A stretch of DNA of 64,000 bases from Elusimicrobiota bacterium (GCA_009778915.1 WRFH01000001.1:410551-474550); one strand, 5' to 3'; shown: positions 1 to 7,810, counted from the first letter of the stretch. The notes: generated by a model not told the origin, from the letters alone. Program-made: numbers and translations.

Positions 1-578
1 TCTAAGACGGGCGCGACGGCCAGCGTGATTACCGCGCCGTTAACGCGCGCTTTGACAAAACCTTCTTTTTTAAATCTTGCAAACAGTTCCTCATAAGTTC
101 CCGCGCGGCCGCGCACGACGGGAGAGAGCACCATAACGGTTTGCCCGTTAAATTTTTTAAGTATGTCGGCGGTGATAGCCTGCACGCTCCACGCCTCGAC
201 TTCCTGTCCGCAGTGCGGGCAGAACCTGTGCCCCACGCGCGCGTAGAGAAGGCGCAGATAATCATAAAGTTCCGTAACGGTGGCGACGGTGGAACGCGGG
301 TTTTTGCTCGGGTTTCTCTGTTCGATTGAGATGGCGGGGGAAAGGCCTTCAATGTGTTCCACGTCGGGCTTTTCCATCAGTTCCAGAAACTGGCGGGCGT
401 AGGCGGACATGGATTCGACGTAACGCCGCTGTCCTTCGGCGTAAATAGTGTCAAACGCTAGCGAACTTTTTCCGCTGCCGGACAATCCGGTAATAACCGT
501 CATTTTTCCGCGCGGAATGTCGACGGAAATATTTTTTAAATTATGCGTTTTTGCGCCTTTGATTTTGATGAAGTCCAT
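1..578 (-). CDS. uvrA: UvrA excinuclease ATPase subunit, N-terminal part (runs off window)
   Basis: Translating the minus strand from the ATG at 578 gives about 192 residues before the window edge, so the ORF track misses it because no stop lies inside. The N-terminal Walker A reads GLSGSGKS at about residues 31-38, followed by the UvrA hallmark [19 protein letters not shown] and a zinc-finger start CPHCGQ at about 120. UvrA is the damage-recognition ATPase of UvrABC nucleotide excision repair in the cytoplasm. A minus-strand TATAAT (619-614) lies about 36 nt before the start. The remainder, including the signature motifs and second ATPase domain, is beyond the window. The family call is very secure. 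Confidence 0.96.
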   Translation of the reverse strand, partial: MDFIKIKGAKTHNLKNISVDIPRGKMTVITGLSGSGKSSLAFDTIYAEGQRRYVESMSAYARQFLELMEKPDVEHIEGLSPAISIEQRNPSKNPRSTVATVTELYDYLRLLYARVGHRFCPHCGQEVEAWSVQAITADILKKFNGQTVMVLSPVVRGRAGTYEELFARFKKEGFVKARVNGAVITLAVAPVL

Positions 579-636
579 AAATTACCCGCAGTTAAAAGGA
601 AGACATATATACTATTATATCATTTCCTTTATATCG

Positions 637-1320
637 TCAGGGGAGGCGCAGGAAGGCTACTACGAGGCCGTAAATTTCCGGCATTTCTTTACTTTTGGTG
701 TGTTTGGCGCCGTCTCTTAATATTACGCCGTCTTTGAGAAACGAGACTTTCCTTATGCAGTATTTGGAATCAATTTTTAACAGCGCGGTTTTGCCGTCGC
801 TGACTTTCTCCGTCGGGTTTATTATCGCGTATTCGCCTTTTGACGCGCCGGAAAAAACTTTGTCGTCGCCTATTTTAAAAGCGAAAGGCTGTTTATCGTC
901 AAGGTTTTCAAACAAAAGCGGCAGATAGCCGTCCGACGAATAAAAAGGCAGGTCAAAAAAGCTGCCGCGGACGACGTCTCTTATCGGTATATGTTTTGCG
1001 CGCGGATAGCGGCCGGGCTCGTACGGGGCCGCGGCGTCGCGTACTCCGCCGGCGCCTTCCGCTCCGGAAATACTGTTGTAGAGCACGCTGTGCTTCTGCG
1101 CCAGAATTTCAGATGGGCATGGATGGTCGTCCTGAAAATAAGCAACCGGCACGCCGAACTCTTTGGCAAGCCGGCGTTTGCTGTCCATACTGGGGTTTAT
1201 GCGGCCGCGCGCCCACTGTGAAATTACGCTTGAATTTAACAGCCCCAGTTTTTTAGTAAGCTCCACTTTTGTAAGGCCTTTTTCTTTCCTCAGCTTTTCT
1301 ATCTTTTCTCCGACTTTCAT
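637..1320 (-). CDS. XRE-family HTH repressor with LexA/CI-like (S24) C-terminal domain
   Basis: The 227-residue protein has an XRE helix-turn-helix at about residues 8-60 (SVISQWARGRINPS region), a Gly/Ala-rich hinge at about 85-105 and an S24-like fold at 110-222. This is the layout of CI/LexA-like phage repressors. The usual catalytic Ser of the GDSM motif is replaced: the sequence reads GDDKVFSG at 151. The segment that should hold the catalytic Lys reads CIRKV, so self-cleavage looks doubtful. It is divergent from the genes at 1614-2341, and CGTATCA elements lie in the shared intergenic region, so it probably represses that operon and itself. It could also be a stress or competence regulator rather than a prophage remnant. 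Confidence 0.85.
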   Translation of the reverse strand: MKVGEKIEKLRKEKGLTKVELTKKLGLLNSSVISQWARGRINPSMDSKRRLAKEFGVPVAYFQDDHPCPSEILAQKHSVLYNSISGAEGAGGVRDAAAPYEPGRYPRAKHIPIRDVVRGSFFDLPFYSSDGYLPLLFENLDDKQPFAFKIGDDKVFSGASKGEYAIINPTEKVSDGKTALLKIDSKYCIRKVSFLKDGVILRDGAKHTKSKEMPEIYGLVVAFLRLP

Positions 1321-1390
1321 AAACTCCCTCGGTTTTTTAAATTTCTAAAATAATCGTATCAGTATTTTAACATATTTTTGGCAATAAAAC

Positions 1391-1419
1391 TTGACAGATT
1401 TTAATATATCTGATAAAAT
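1391..1419 (+). promoter_or_regulatory. Sigma-70-type promoter for the 1614-2341 operon
   Basis: A consensus -35 TTGACA (1391-1396), a 17-nt spacer and a -10 TAAAAT (1414-1419) face the genes at 1614 and 1928. The predicted start near 1426 lies inside the operator, so repressor binding would block transcription. Confidence 0.75.
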
Positions 1420-1437
1420 CGTATCAGATTTGATACG
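1420..1437. promoter_or_regulatory. Palindromic operator CGTATCA-gatt-TGATACG
   Basis: Perfect 7-bp arms with a 4-bp spacer directly follow the -10 box. A second CGTATCAG copy lies at 1355-1362, nearer the start of the repressor gene, as expected for an autoregulated XRE/CI-type repressor. Assignment to that repressor is inferred from position. Confidence 0.7.
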
Positions 1438-1464
1438 GTTTTTCAAACCGTTCATTTCTTAAAC

Positions 1465-1595
1465 GGCCGGGTTCCGCGGGTTAAGCCCGCGCAACGGAAA
1501 CGCGCGCGGGCGAGACGGCTCTCCCAACCCCCGTTCCGCCTTCGGCGGCGGGGCGCCGCAAAAAAAGCGGCAACCACCCCGCGGAACTTTTGGCC
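1465..1595 (+). ncRNA. Candidate structured leader RNA, four-helix junction
   Basis: The transcript leader of the 1614 operon can form a closing stem GTTCCGCGGG (1471-1480) with CCCGCGGAAC (1578-1587), plus an outer GGCC/GGCC pair (1465-1468, 1592-1595). Inside are three hairpins: GCCCGCGC/GCGCGGGC (1485-1492, 1504-1511), CCCCG-CCGCC/GGCGG-CGGGG (1529-1553) and GCCGC/GCGGC around a seven-A loop (1555-1571). CGCGGG (1475-1480) can instead pair locally with CCCGCG (1486-1491), giving a competing fold. It is far more GC-rich than the surrounding intergenic DNA. I do not recognise a known RNA family. It may be a cis-regulatory leader, a free small RNA or simply foldable DNA. Confidence 0.45.
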
Positions 1596-1613
1596 TTAAA
1601 CGAGAGGGTTTAA

Positions 1614-1928
1614 ATGGAGGACAAATGCTTAAAAAAGGATAATAAAAAAATCTCTTCCGGGGCGGATTTATATTTTTTTATCCATGACATGCTTGAAAAA
1701 AGGGAAGACCTTATGCCCCTTGTTCGTGAGTTTGAGGAAATTGACGCGACGATTAAAAAATATTTTACCGGCGCGCCCAATTTTATAATAGGCCGTTACA
1801 GCGTTTGCGGGAAATGGGTTGAAAGAGACGTTGTGAAAGTGCCGCCTAAAGAGCTGAAAAAATATACGAAAAAAGAAAGGGTTTGGCAGATTGAAATAGC
1901 AACCACGGGTTTAAAAGGAGACTACTAA
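1614..1928 (+). CDS. Hypothetical protein, first gene of repressor-controlled operon
   Basis: This 104-residue charged cytoplasmic protein has no signal peptide or membrane segment. A helical, charged N-terminal half (DMLEKREDLMPLVREFEEID) is followed by a short beta-rich, aromatic segment (FIIGRYSVCGKWVERDVVKV). I recognise no family. GAGAGGG precedes the ATG. Its stop overlaps the next start (both at 1928), so the two are translationally coupled. Position behind an XRE repressor and a palindromic operator suggests a phage-derived or stress-inducible unit, but no structural or integration genes are present. Confidence 0.6.
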   Translation: MEDKCLKKDNKKISSGADLYFFIHDMLEKREDLMPLVREFEEIDATIKKYFTGAPNFIIGRYSVCGKWVERDVVKVPPKELKKYTKKERVWQIEIATTGLKGDY

Positions 1929-2341
1929 TGGACTACTTGAGCACAAGATGGTTTTTAGTAAAAAAATTAAGCGATGATAAAATAAAAATTTTTCATTCTC
2001 TTGAAACTGCGGCTTTTAACTACGCCGCGCGCGCGCGGAAGACTTATAAGGCGGATAAAGTCACTCCGCCGCTGTGGTGGCAGAGCGCGAGTGCTTTTTT
2101 GTGGGCCGAGGCCGGTTTCTATAAATACTGCGCCCGCGGAAATTACGTCAGAGAAATAGATTTTTTTGCCGCCTTTGTAAGAAACGCTTTGCCGGGCATC
2201 GGGGTTGTTCCGGCGGAACTTTTCGGCAGCATAAAACTTATGCATCAGTGCGATTTGCTTGTCAGAACGCTTCCTTATACTAATCATTTGACCACCTTAA
2301 GCAGTACCTCACTACCCTCCTCCCAGAGAACACTGGCATAA
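1928..2341 (+). CDS. Hypothetical protein, second gene of repressor-controlled operon
   Basis: The 137-residue protein is aromatic- and Ala-rich (TPPLWWQSASAFLWAEAGFYKYCARGNY) and of unknown family. A GGAG upstream and overlap with the preceding stop indicate coupling. The last about 28 residues become Ser/Thr/Leu/Pro-rich and look unlike the rest. Over the same bases another frame reads FDHLKQYLTTLLPENTGI just after a stop, so the natural C-terminus may have been replaced by a recombination or frameshift near 2285. A strong terminator follows at once. Function unknown. Confidence 0.55.
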   Translation: MDYLSTRWFLVKKLSDDKIKIFHSLETAAFNYAARARKTYKADKVTPPLWWQSASAFLWAEAGFYKYCARGNYVREIDFFAAFVRNALPGIGVVPAELFGSIKLMHQCDLLVRTLPYTNHLTTLSSTSLPSSQRTLA

Positions 2342-2346
2342 AAAAT

Positions 2347-2378
2347 AAGGGGACGCTTTAAGCGTCCCCTTGTTTTTT
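2347..2378 (+). terminator. Rho-independent terminator after the 1614-2341 operon
   Basis: AAGGGGACGCTT/AAGCGTCCCCTT forms a perfect 12-bp stem followed by GTTTTTT. Confidence 0.85.
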
Positions 2379-2483
2379 ATGACGTCTGAGGCGCGGGATG
2401 TTCCCAGGTCGTTTGCCGCTCCGCCGCTTTCGGTCGACTGGCCGAAGAAATTTTTTTGGGGCACCCCGCGGCATAACGGCATA

Positions 2484-2516
2484 AAAAAACCCGCGCTTTT
2501 GGGCGCGGGTTTTTTA
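2484..2516. terminator. Bidirectional terminator, mainly for the FadL-like gene
   Basis: ACCCGCGC/GCGCGGGT stem flanked by A-run and T-run. It lies between the convergent ORFs and works in either direction. Confidence 0.8.
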
Positions 2517-2528
2517 CTGCATGAGAAA

Positions 2529-3746
2529 CTACTTGGTGTTAAAGGCGTACTTAAATGACAGTCCTATAAAATGGCTGGCGCCGTTGGTGTACTTTATCGG
2601 CGCGCCCGAGTTCGTTACGCCGGATAAATCGCTGCCGGCAAGATACGAATAAGACGCGTCCAAGCCCCATACTCCGGTATTGTAACCCGCGCCGACGCTG
2701 AAAATATTTCTGTCGTCGACCGGCACAATCGTATCCATATGATTGGGATTTATCGGGCTGCCGTCGTAGACGTAGCCGGCTCTGACCGCCCAGTTGTTGT
2801 CCAGTTTATACTCGCCGCCGATATTGAAACGCGCGGCGTCCGTATAATTTTTCTGGTCTGCTACCGTGACAGGCAGGTTTTTATAATCTATTACTATAGC
2901 GTCGTATTTAGTCCAGAAGGTGCCGGTGATGCCGCCTTCAAGAACGAGTTTTGACGTCGGGCGGTATGAAATGCCGGCGGTAATGGAATCCGGTAAAGTC
3001 ACTTTTCCGCGCGCGTCGCCCGAAGGAAGCGGGCCACCGTTGCCGCTTACGCTGCCGTTTAAGTCCTGGCTCATTTGTGATTTATACGTCACGCCCAGAG
3101 CCCATTTGTCCGCCCAGTCAGGCTTGTATAAAAGGCCGACATTTCCGCCGAGGGACCAGCCTTTTCCGCTGATTTCCGGGTTGCCCATACCGAGGGGGGA
3201 GAATAAAAGGCTTTCAGAGAAATCCAAATACATAACCTCAAGACCGGCGGACAGAGAGAGTTCGTCCGTGGCTTTAAAAGCCAGCACGGGCGCGAAAGAG
3301 TATGAGGTAAGGCTCACTTTATACGCTTCGCCTGCGGCGTACGCCCAGCTTGAGTAATCCTGATATTTCCCGGCGAGGCCGAAACGCGAGAACGCGCCGA
3401 AACCGAACGTAAACCTGTCGCTCAGTTTATGCGTGAAGTAAAGGTTGGGCAGTATAAACGACTGGTCTTCCAAATCTCTTGACATGCCGTTAATCGTCGT
3501 AGTGGCTCTCGGCAGAACCGCGGTGGCGCCCAGCTGCAGCTGCGTGCCGTCCAGTTCCGTAATAAGAGCGGGGTTCATGGCTATGGACGCGGGTTCCGCG
3601 TCATTTGCCATGACCGAACCGCCCATCGCGTTGCCGCGCGCGCTGAATTCATAAAGGGCAAAACCCGCGCCCTGCACAGCGGTTGCTGCTGTGAATACTG
3701 CCAAAACAAACAACATTTTTAACAGCTTTGATGTGTTTTCTCTCAT
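2529..3746 (-). CDS. OMPP1/FadL/TodX-family outer-membrane channel
   Basis: The 405-residue protein has a signal peptide (MLFVLAVFTAATAVQGAG) and then the FadL-family N-terminus: GFALYEFSARGNAMGGS, a DAEPASIAMNPAL segment with the NPA signature, and a long run of alternating amphipathic strands (GFGAFSRFGLAGKY, KLVLEGGITGTFWTKY). It ends in an aromatic-rich strand (FIGLSFKYAFNTK). FadL proteins are 14-stranded barrels passing long-chain fatty acids or other hydrophobic compounds across the outer membrane; the substrate here is unknown. It appears monocistronic with its own terminator. The family call is solid from motif and length. Confidence 0.88.
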   Translation of the reverse strand: MRENTSKLLKMLFVLAVFTAATAVQGAGFALYEFSARGNAMGGSVMANDAEPASIAMNPALITELDGTQLQLGATAVLPRATTTINGMSRDLEDQSFILPNLYFTHKLSDRFTFGFGAFSRFGLAGKYQDYSSWAYAAGEAYKVSLTSYSFAPVLAFKATDELSLSAGLEVMYLDFSESLLFSPLGMGNPEISGKGWSLGGNVGLLYKPDWADKWALGVTYKSQMSQDLNGSVSGNGGPLPSGDARGKVTLPDSITAGISYRPTSKLVLEGGITGTFWTKYDAIVIDYKNLPVTVADQKNYTDAARFNIGGEYKLDNNWAVRAGYVYDGSPINPNHMDTIVPVDDRNIFSVGAGYNTGVWGLDASYSYLAGSDLSGVTNSGAPIKYTNGASHFIGLSFKYAFNTK

Positions 3747-3877
3747 ACTTCTCCTTGTTACGCGGCGGACGCCGCGGAAGTTTTTTGCTTACCTTTAATA
3801 TTATACCTTTTTTTGGAAAAAGTATAATTTTACGTCTTAGAAACTGTTTAAAAAAAGTAAAATTTTATTGACAAAAA

Positions 3878-3903
3878 TCCCCCGCGGTTAAAAAGCGGGG
3901 GAA
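3878..3903 (-). terminator. Terminator after the TPR membrane-protein gene
   Basis: TCCCCCGC/GCGGGGGA stem; read on the minus strand it is followed by TTTTTG. Confidence 0.75.
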
Positions 3904-3905
3904 AA

Positions 3906-4559
3906 TTATTTTGCCAAATCTTTAAGTTTGTTGGAAGCGAAAGCGCTGAAATAAGTCTTAGGAAAACGCGCGGCCATAATTTTGTAATTTTCAACCGCGG
4001 CGTCTTTTCTGCCGGCAAGTTCCTGGCTTAACGCGAGCGTCAGGTAAGCCTGCGGCAGCGCAAAGTTGTTCGGGTACTGCGCCAGAAAATCAGAGGCGGT
4101 TTTGACGGAATCGTCAAATTTTCCGGCCGCCTGATAAGCCGCCGCCAGCGAAAGCTGCGCTATGGCCGCAAGTTCTTTGTTTTGCGCGGAAGTAAGTTCT
4201 TTAAAAACGGGTATGCTTTTGGCGTAATCCCCGGCGTTATAAAGCGCGTCCGCCTTGAAATATTGCGCGTAAAGCGCGGCGTCCGTGCCGGGATATTTGG
4301 CGGGCACACCGTCGAGCGCATTCTGGTCCCCTGTCATTACCGCCGTGGCCAGTTCTTTCCAGGAATTTTCTTTTATTTGTGATTTTCTTACTTCAAAAAA
4401 AAGCGCGCCGGCCGCTATTATTACAACTATTATTATGACGGCAAGCACCGCTTTTGTGTTGGCTTTTACAAAACTGTAAAGTTTGATGAGAGCGCCGGTT
4501 ATATAATCGTGCTCGTAGTGGTTTATTGGTTTTTCAACCGGGTGTATTTTTTGAACCAT
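3906..4559 (-). CDS. Single-pass membrane protein with TPR-like periplasmic domain
   Basis: The 217-residue protein has a short cytoplasmic N-terminus, one membrane segment at about 37-56 (AVLAVIIIVVIIAAGALFF) and a helical tetratricopeptide-like domain (LYAQYFKADALYNAGDYAKS, AAAYQAAGKFDDSVKTASDF, QAYLTLALSQELAGRKDAAV). This is the architecture of YfgM/TPR_21-type proteins that scaffold envelope complexes near BamB or Sec, though that role is inference. A minus-strand TATAAT (4572-4567) ends 7 nt before the ATG with no Shine-Dalgarno, so the message may be leaderless. It stands alone with its own terminator. Confidence 0.8.
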   Translation of the reverse strand: MVQKIHPVEKPINHYEHDYITGALIKLYSFVKANTKAVLAVIIIVVIIAAGALFFEVRKSQIKENSWKELATAVMTGDQNALDGVPAKYPGTDAALYAQYFKADALYNAGDYAKSIPVFKELTSAQNKELAAIAQLSLAAAYQAAGKFDDSVKTASDFLAQYPNNFALPQAYLTLALSQELAGRKDAAVENYKIMAARFPKTYFSAFASNKLKDLAK

Positions 4560-4660
4560 ATTTTAAATTATATAAAAATAAAGCTTTTTCCGCTTACGCG
4601 GAATTAAAAACCGCGCGGAAACTGGTTTTTTGCAGTGTTTGTACAAAACGGCTTTCCGAT

Positions 4661-4772
4661 TTTCGCAAAAAATTTCACGTCTGAGACCAACATAGCCTTT
4701 TTAGTTATTTTAGATTAAGTTTTTTTGGGTTTATAATATAAGTGTGATTTTACGCTTATAAAGGAGGTTTTT
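4661..4772 (+). promoter_or_regulatory. Duplicated control region, copy 1
   Basis: The stretch from TTTCGCAAAA through CACGTCTGAGACCAACATAG and CCTTTTTAGTTATT to the GTG start recurs almost unchanged at 5487-5599. It contains a -10 TATAAT (4732-4737), a weak -35 TTTAGA (4709-4714) and the ribosome site AAGGAGG. The part upstream of the -35 is as conserved as the promoter, which suggests a regulator site. Confidence 0.7.
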
Positions 4773-5354
4773 GTGAAAAGAATACTAAAACTTTTTATGT
4801 TTGCCGCACTGTTTTTTTGCGCCGCTCTGGTTTACGCGCAGAGCAACGATTATTACGCCTGCCGTTGCAGGCAGTGGAACGGGAGCAATTTGTCGTCTCT
4901 GGGAGTGGCGCTTAATACGTGCTGCTCTTTAAAGCAGAGCGGGTATAACGTGGGCACAAACTTTACAGGTGGCGGTACGGTGGTGGGAACACAGTCTGGC
5001 GCAAACGTTACCTGCGGCTGTACTCCTAATTCCAAACAGCCGTGCGGAACTTGCGGAATGCAGACTTGCAGCAGCTCCGGCAGCTGGGGCAGCTGCGTAG
5101 AAACGCCAAGACCAAACACCAGGCAAGACTGCTCTGACTGCGGCGTACAGACCACAACGGCAACATGTAATCCGTCTGCGGCTACATGGACGCTGGGAAG
5201 CTGGAGTTCTTGTACCGGATATTACATCATGCGGACAATTTGCTGTGGCACAACGACTGACACTCAATGTAAAGCCATGGGTTCCGCAAACTACCCGCCC
5301 GCCTGTACTAACTGCTCGGGTAATCAATATATAAAAATTGATCCGGCGGCTTAA
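4773..5354 (+). CDS. Cys-rich secreted protein (paralog of the next gene)
   Basis: The GTG start at 4773 follows AAGGAGGTTTTT. The 193-residue product has a signal peptide (FMFAALFFCAALVYAQ) and a Cys/Gly/Ser/Thr-rich mature region with many pairs such as CRC, TCCS, CGTCGMQTC and CSDCG. The mature N-terminus NDYYACRCRQWNGSNLSSLG matches the next gene (NYHACRCKQYTGGNFSSLG). The spacing of CGTCGMQTCSSSGSWGSC and GVQTTTATC resembles short thrombospondin-like or EGF-like disulfide modules, but I cannot assign a family. Periplasmic or surface location with several disulfides is likely. Function unknown; an adhesin or matrix protein is one guess. Confidence 0.75.
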   Translation: MKRILKLFMFAALFFCAALVYAQSNDYYACRCRQWNGSNLSSLGVALNTCCSLKQSGYNVGTNFTGGGTVVGTQSGANVTCGCTPNSKQPCGTCGMQTCSSSGSWGSCVETPRPNTRQDCSDCGVQTTTATCNPSAATWTLGSWSSCTGYYIMRTICCGTTTDTQCKAMGSANYPPACTNCSGNQYIKIDPAA

Positions 5355-5390
5355 AAAGTATCTTATTCTTAACTGTTGAAAGCAATAAAA

Positions 5391-5428
5391 CACCGGCATC
5401 CGCAAAAAGCAGACGCCGGTGTTTTTTG
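5391..5428 (+). terminator. Terminator after first Cys-rich gene
   Basis: CACCGGC/GCCGGTG stem with a TTTTTT tail. Confidence 0.75.
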
Positions 5429-5486
5429 TTCCGATAAATAATTTTTTTTCCAAAATCTCTTACATAATAAAAATCGCTATTCCTTT

Positions 5487-5599
5487 TTTTCGCAAAAATT
5501 TTCACGTCTGAGAACAACATAGCCTTTTTAGTTATTATGGATTACGTATTTTATGGTTTAGAATATAAGAGTAATTCCAGGATTATTAAGGAGGTTTTT
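5487..5599 (+). promoter_or_regulatory. Duplicated control region, copy 2
   Basis: Near-identical to 4661-4772 over TCACGTCTGAGAACAACATAG and the following TTTTTAGTTATT, with -10 TAGAAT (5559-5564) and AAGGAGGTTTTT. The ATG at 5537 used by the ORF track lies upstream of this -10 and so cannot be the start. Confidence 0.7.
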
Positions 5600-6388
5600 G
5601 TGAAAAAAATAATAAATTTAGTGTTTGCGGCAGTTTTGTTTATGGTTGCGGCAGCATATTCTGTTTCTGTTTACGCCGCATGCAGTGACAATTATCATGC
5701 GTGCCGCTGTAAACAGTATACCGGCGGTAATTTTAGTTCATTAGGAGTTGGTTCTCTTAATGACTGCTGCACTTACAGGCAACAAGGCTGTGATGTAGGA
5801 ACTTCATTTTTTACAGGGACAGGGCTGACGTTTGACAGCGCCAGCGGTAAGTGTAAGACGCCTTGCCCGTCTTCATGTTCCTCTGGACAAAGCAGAAATA
5901 CATCCGTCAGTTTTTCAGATGACGGCTCCTGTTGTATTACTAAAACGCCTTGTTCAAATTTCTGGAGTACCAAAAAAGTAGGGCTGGTAACTACCCCCAT
6001 ATGCAACGCCCCGGGCGAGTATCCGTCTGATTGGATTCCAAACCAGTCCTGCGCGTATCTTGAAGACGGCTGCGACTGCTGCCAGCCCGGCGGCGGCAGC
6101 AGTTACTGTACTAATAATATGATATCTTCCGCGGCCAATGTATGCAGCGAATACGGGACAAGCAGTACCCAGTGCATATGCGCCAACGGCAACCAGAAAC
6201 AATGCGCCGGGGCAATTTACGGCCCCGTCGGCACAACGCCTGAAACCCAATGTATTCAGAACGGGGCCACATACCCGTATTGCAACTGCACGAATTTTAC
6301 AAGCTATTGGTACGGCGCGAGGCCGAACTGGCAGGATATGGCCTGCATAGGTCTTCCGGCCAAATGCACGTCGTCTGGAACAAATTGA
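5600..6388 (+). CDS. Cys-rich secreted protein, second paralog
   Basis: I place the start at GTG 5600, after AAGGAGGTTTTT, rather than at the track's 5537; this gives 262 residues and matches the first paralog's start exactly. The product has a signal peptide (VFAAVLFMVAAAYSVSVYAA) and about 30 cysteines in pairs and triplets (CCTYRQQGC, CPSSCSSG, GCDCCQPG, CNCTNF). The first about 50 mature residues align with the 4773 product; the remainder diverges. It is probably disulfide-bonded and exported. No catalytic motif is visible. The tandem duplication with conserved control DNA suggests the two are expressed under the same cue. Confidence 0.75.
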   Translation: MKKIINLVFAAVLFMVAAAYSVSVYAACSDNYHACRCKQYTGGNFSSLGVGSLNDCCTYRQQGCDVGTSFFTGTGLTFDSASGKCKTPCPSSCSSGQSRNTSVSFSDDGSCCITKTPCSNFWSTKKVGLVTTPICNAPGEYPSDWIPNQSCAYLEDGCDCCQPGGGSSYCTNNMISSAANVCSEYGTSSTQCICANGNQKQCAGAIYGPVGTTPETQCIQNGATYPYCNCTNFTSYWYGARPNWQDMACIGLPAKCTSSGTN

Positions 6389-6398
6389 TTGGTTATTT

Positions 6399-6437
6399 AA
6401 ACCGGCCTCCCGCCAAACGGCGGGAGGCCGGTTTTAA
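6399..6437. terminator. Shared terminator between convergent genes
   Basis: A perfect 16-bp stem AAACCGGCCTCCCGCC/GGCGGGAGGCCGGTTT with a 4-nt loop and T-runs on both sides serves the 5600 (+) and 6461 (-) genes. Confidence 0.85.
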
Positions 6438-6460
6438 ATTATTACGCCGTCTTATATTTA

Positions 6461-7600
6461 CTACAGGCCGGCGGTATCTTTGCGCGCGGTATTAACGTTG
6501 CCCGTGGTATTTCTTTTTTGGTATTCGTTGGCGATATTCTGCGCCGTTTGTCCGGAGGCCGTCCCTTTCAGATAATTGTAAGCCGCGGACGAAATATTAT
6601 TTTTGACAAACTCCTGTAATTGCGCGTCGGGCATTCTGCCGAATTTGGCCTCAAAAGCGCGCTGGTCGTTTTCATTTACAAATATTTGCGGGATATTGAG
6701 AACTTTCCGGGCTATTGCGGCAGTCTGCGGCTGGAATTTAACTTTCAAAATATAATATTCCCCGTTGCTTATCGGTTTATCGCCCTGGTCAAGTTTATAA
6801 AAGCCGCCGTCATAGAACATACTCAGGTCTATTACCATAAGCTCCGGATACCCGCTGCTGTTTAAGCCGACAAGATAATCATAATCTCTTTTATTGACAA
6901 GAAAAGTTCCTTTCTTGTCCAGCATCAGAACGGGCTTTGTTTTTTGCATCTTGTTATAAGATATCACCGTGTATGCGTTGGGGAAATTTGTAATCTGCTG
7001 TTTCGGCTGCGACGGCGAAAGATTGTAATAAGCGGTTTTGGAGTAATCGAATATGGCTTTTCCCAAAGCATTTGCCAAAGCCTGGTCGCTCAGTTTATAG
7101 TTAAAAGTTTTTTCAAAATCCTTTTTATCGCTTTTGTCCGCTTTGTCCGAAAATATTTTCGGATAGGTAAGGCTGCTTTTGGCCTTTTGCACGGTCGCGT
7201 ATTTGAACGGAACTTTTAAAATATAAAAGTCATCCGTAAGCGGTTTTAATTCGTTGCGGGAGTAGATTAAATATTGAGTACCTAACATACTCAAGTCCAA
7301 TTCGTATTGGTCTGATATATTCATAGGATTGCCATTTGCCATTGAAGCCACGCGGTCTTTATCAAAATCATCAAAAGCTTTTTTGGATATAAGCACGCTG
7401 CCGCCGGCATCGTCGGTATCAATTATTAATACGTCAATGCCTGCGGGCGAGCGGAAATGGTACGTTGTTTTATTCTCCGTGTCCGGTATGTTGTTTGTAT
7501 AATAATATTTAAGTTTGGTGTAAGCGTTTGGCATGCCCGCCGCGCATATCGCGGGCAGAAGCAGAAAAGCAACAAAAGCGGCGGCTGAAAATTTTTTCAT
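6461..7600 (-). CDS. Secreted protein with two copies of an unrecognised domain
   Basis: The 379-residue protein has a signal peptide (FVAFLLLPAICAAG) and two related halves. Each begins with PNAYT..., passes a strand pair ending in a basic-aromatic motif (VLISKKAFDDF; TFLVNKRDYDYL), a DLSMxxx...YYILKVxF segment, then YPKIFSDK/IPQIFVNE and a DFEKTFNYK/AFEAKFGRM helix. The same unit occurs once in the 7811-8428 product (VLVKTKDYEDLL, FCIFKADFS, YPKIFTDKND). An exported role is sure from the signal peptide; activity is unknown and I recognise no family. RBS AGGAG precedes the start. It probably forms its own transcript. Confidence 0.75.
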   Translation of the reverse strand: MKKFSAAAFVAFLLLPAICAAGMPNAYTKLKYYYTNNIPDTENKTTYHFRSPAGIDVLIIDTDDAGGSVLISKKAFDDFDKDRVASMANGNPMNISDQYELDLSMLGTQYLIYSRNELKPLTDDFYILKVPFKYATVQKAKSSLTYPKIFSDKADKSDKKDFEKTFNYKLSDQALANALGKAIFDYSKTAYYNLSPSQPKQQITNFPNAYTVISYNKMQKTKPVLMLDKKGTFLVNKRDYDYLVGLNSSGYPELMVIDLSMFYDGGFYKLDQGDKPISNGEYYILKVKFQPQTAAIARKVLNIPQIFVNENDQRAFEAKFGRMPDAQLQEFVKNNISSAAYNYLKGTASGQTAQNIANEYQKRNTTGNVNTARKDTAGL

Positions 7601-7741
7601 ATTTCCTCCATGTAGATATACCTACCACTATTATAACACTAAATACGGTATTGTAAAGGGGGTTTAAAATTTGCTGTCCGAAACGGTGTTAATACCTATG
7701 TATATGCGTTTAAAGTTAAGATTTAGTTTATGGCGTAAAAC

Positions 7742-7765
7742 CTTCCCAGGATTACGGCTGGGGAG
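7742..7765 (-). terminator. Terminator after the 7811 gene
   Basis: CTCCCCAG/CTGGGAAG stem on the minus strand followed by GTTTTA; the plus strand also has a T-run (ATTTTTT), so it may act both ways. Confidence 0.6.
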
Positions 7766-7810
7766 ATTTTTTATAAAATATTCCGCTTCAGTATTTTCCG
7801 GCGTATTTCT

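Noticed and set aside
29-352. Minus-strand 107-residue ORF and plus-strand ORFs over uvrA
   Set aside because: They shadow the uvrA frame, which has the Walker A and zinc motifs; the track omits uvrA because it lacks a stop in the window.
637-2341. Complete prophage or plasmid element
   Set aside because: No integrase, portal, capsid, replication or attachment repeats were seen; only a repressor and two unknown genes.
5537-5599. Extended N-terminus of the second Cys-rich gene
   Set aside because: The ATG at 5537 lies before the -10; the paralog and the ribosome site show GTG 5600 is used.
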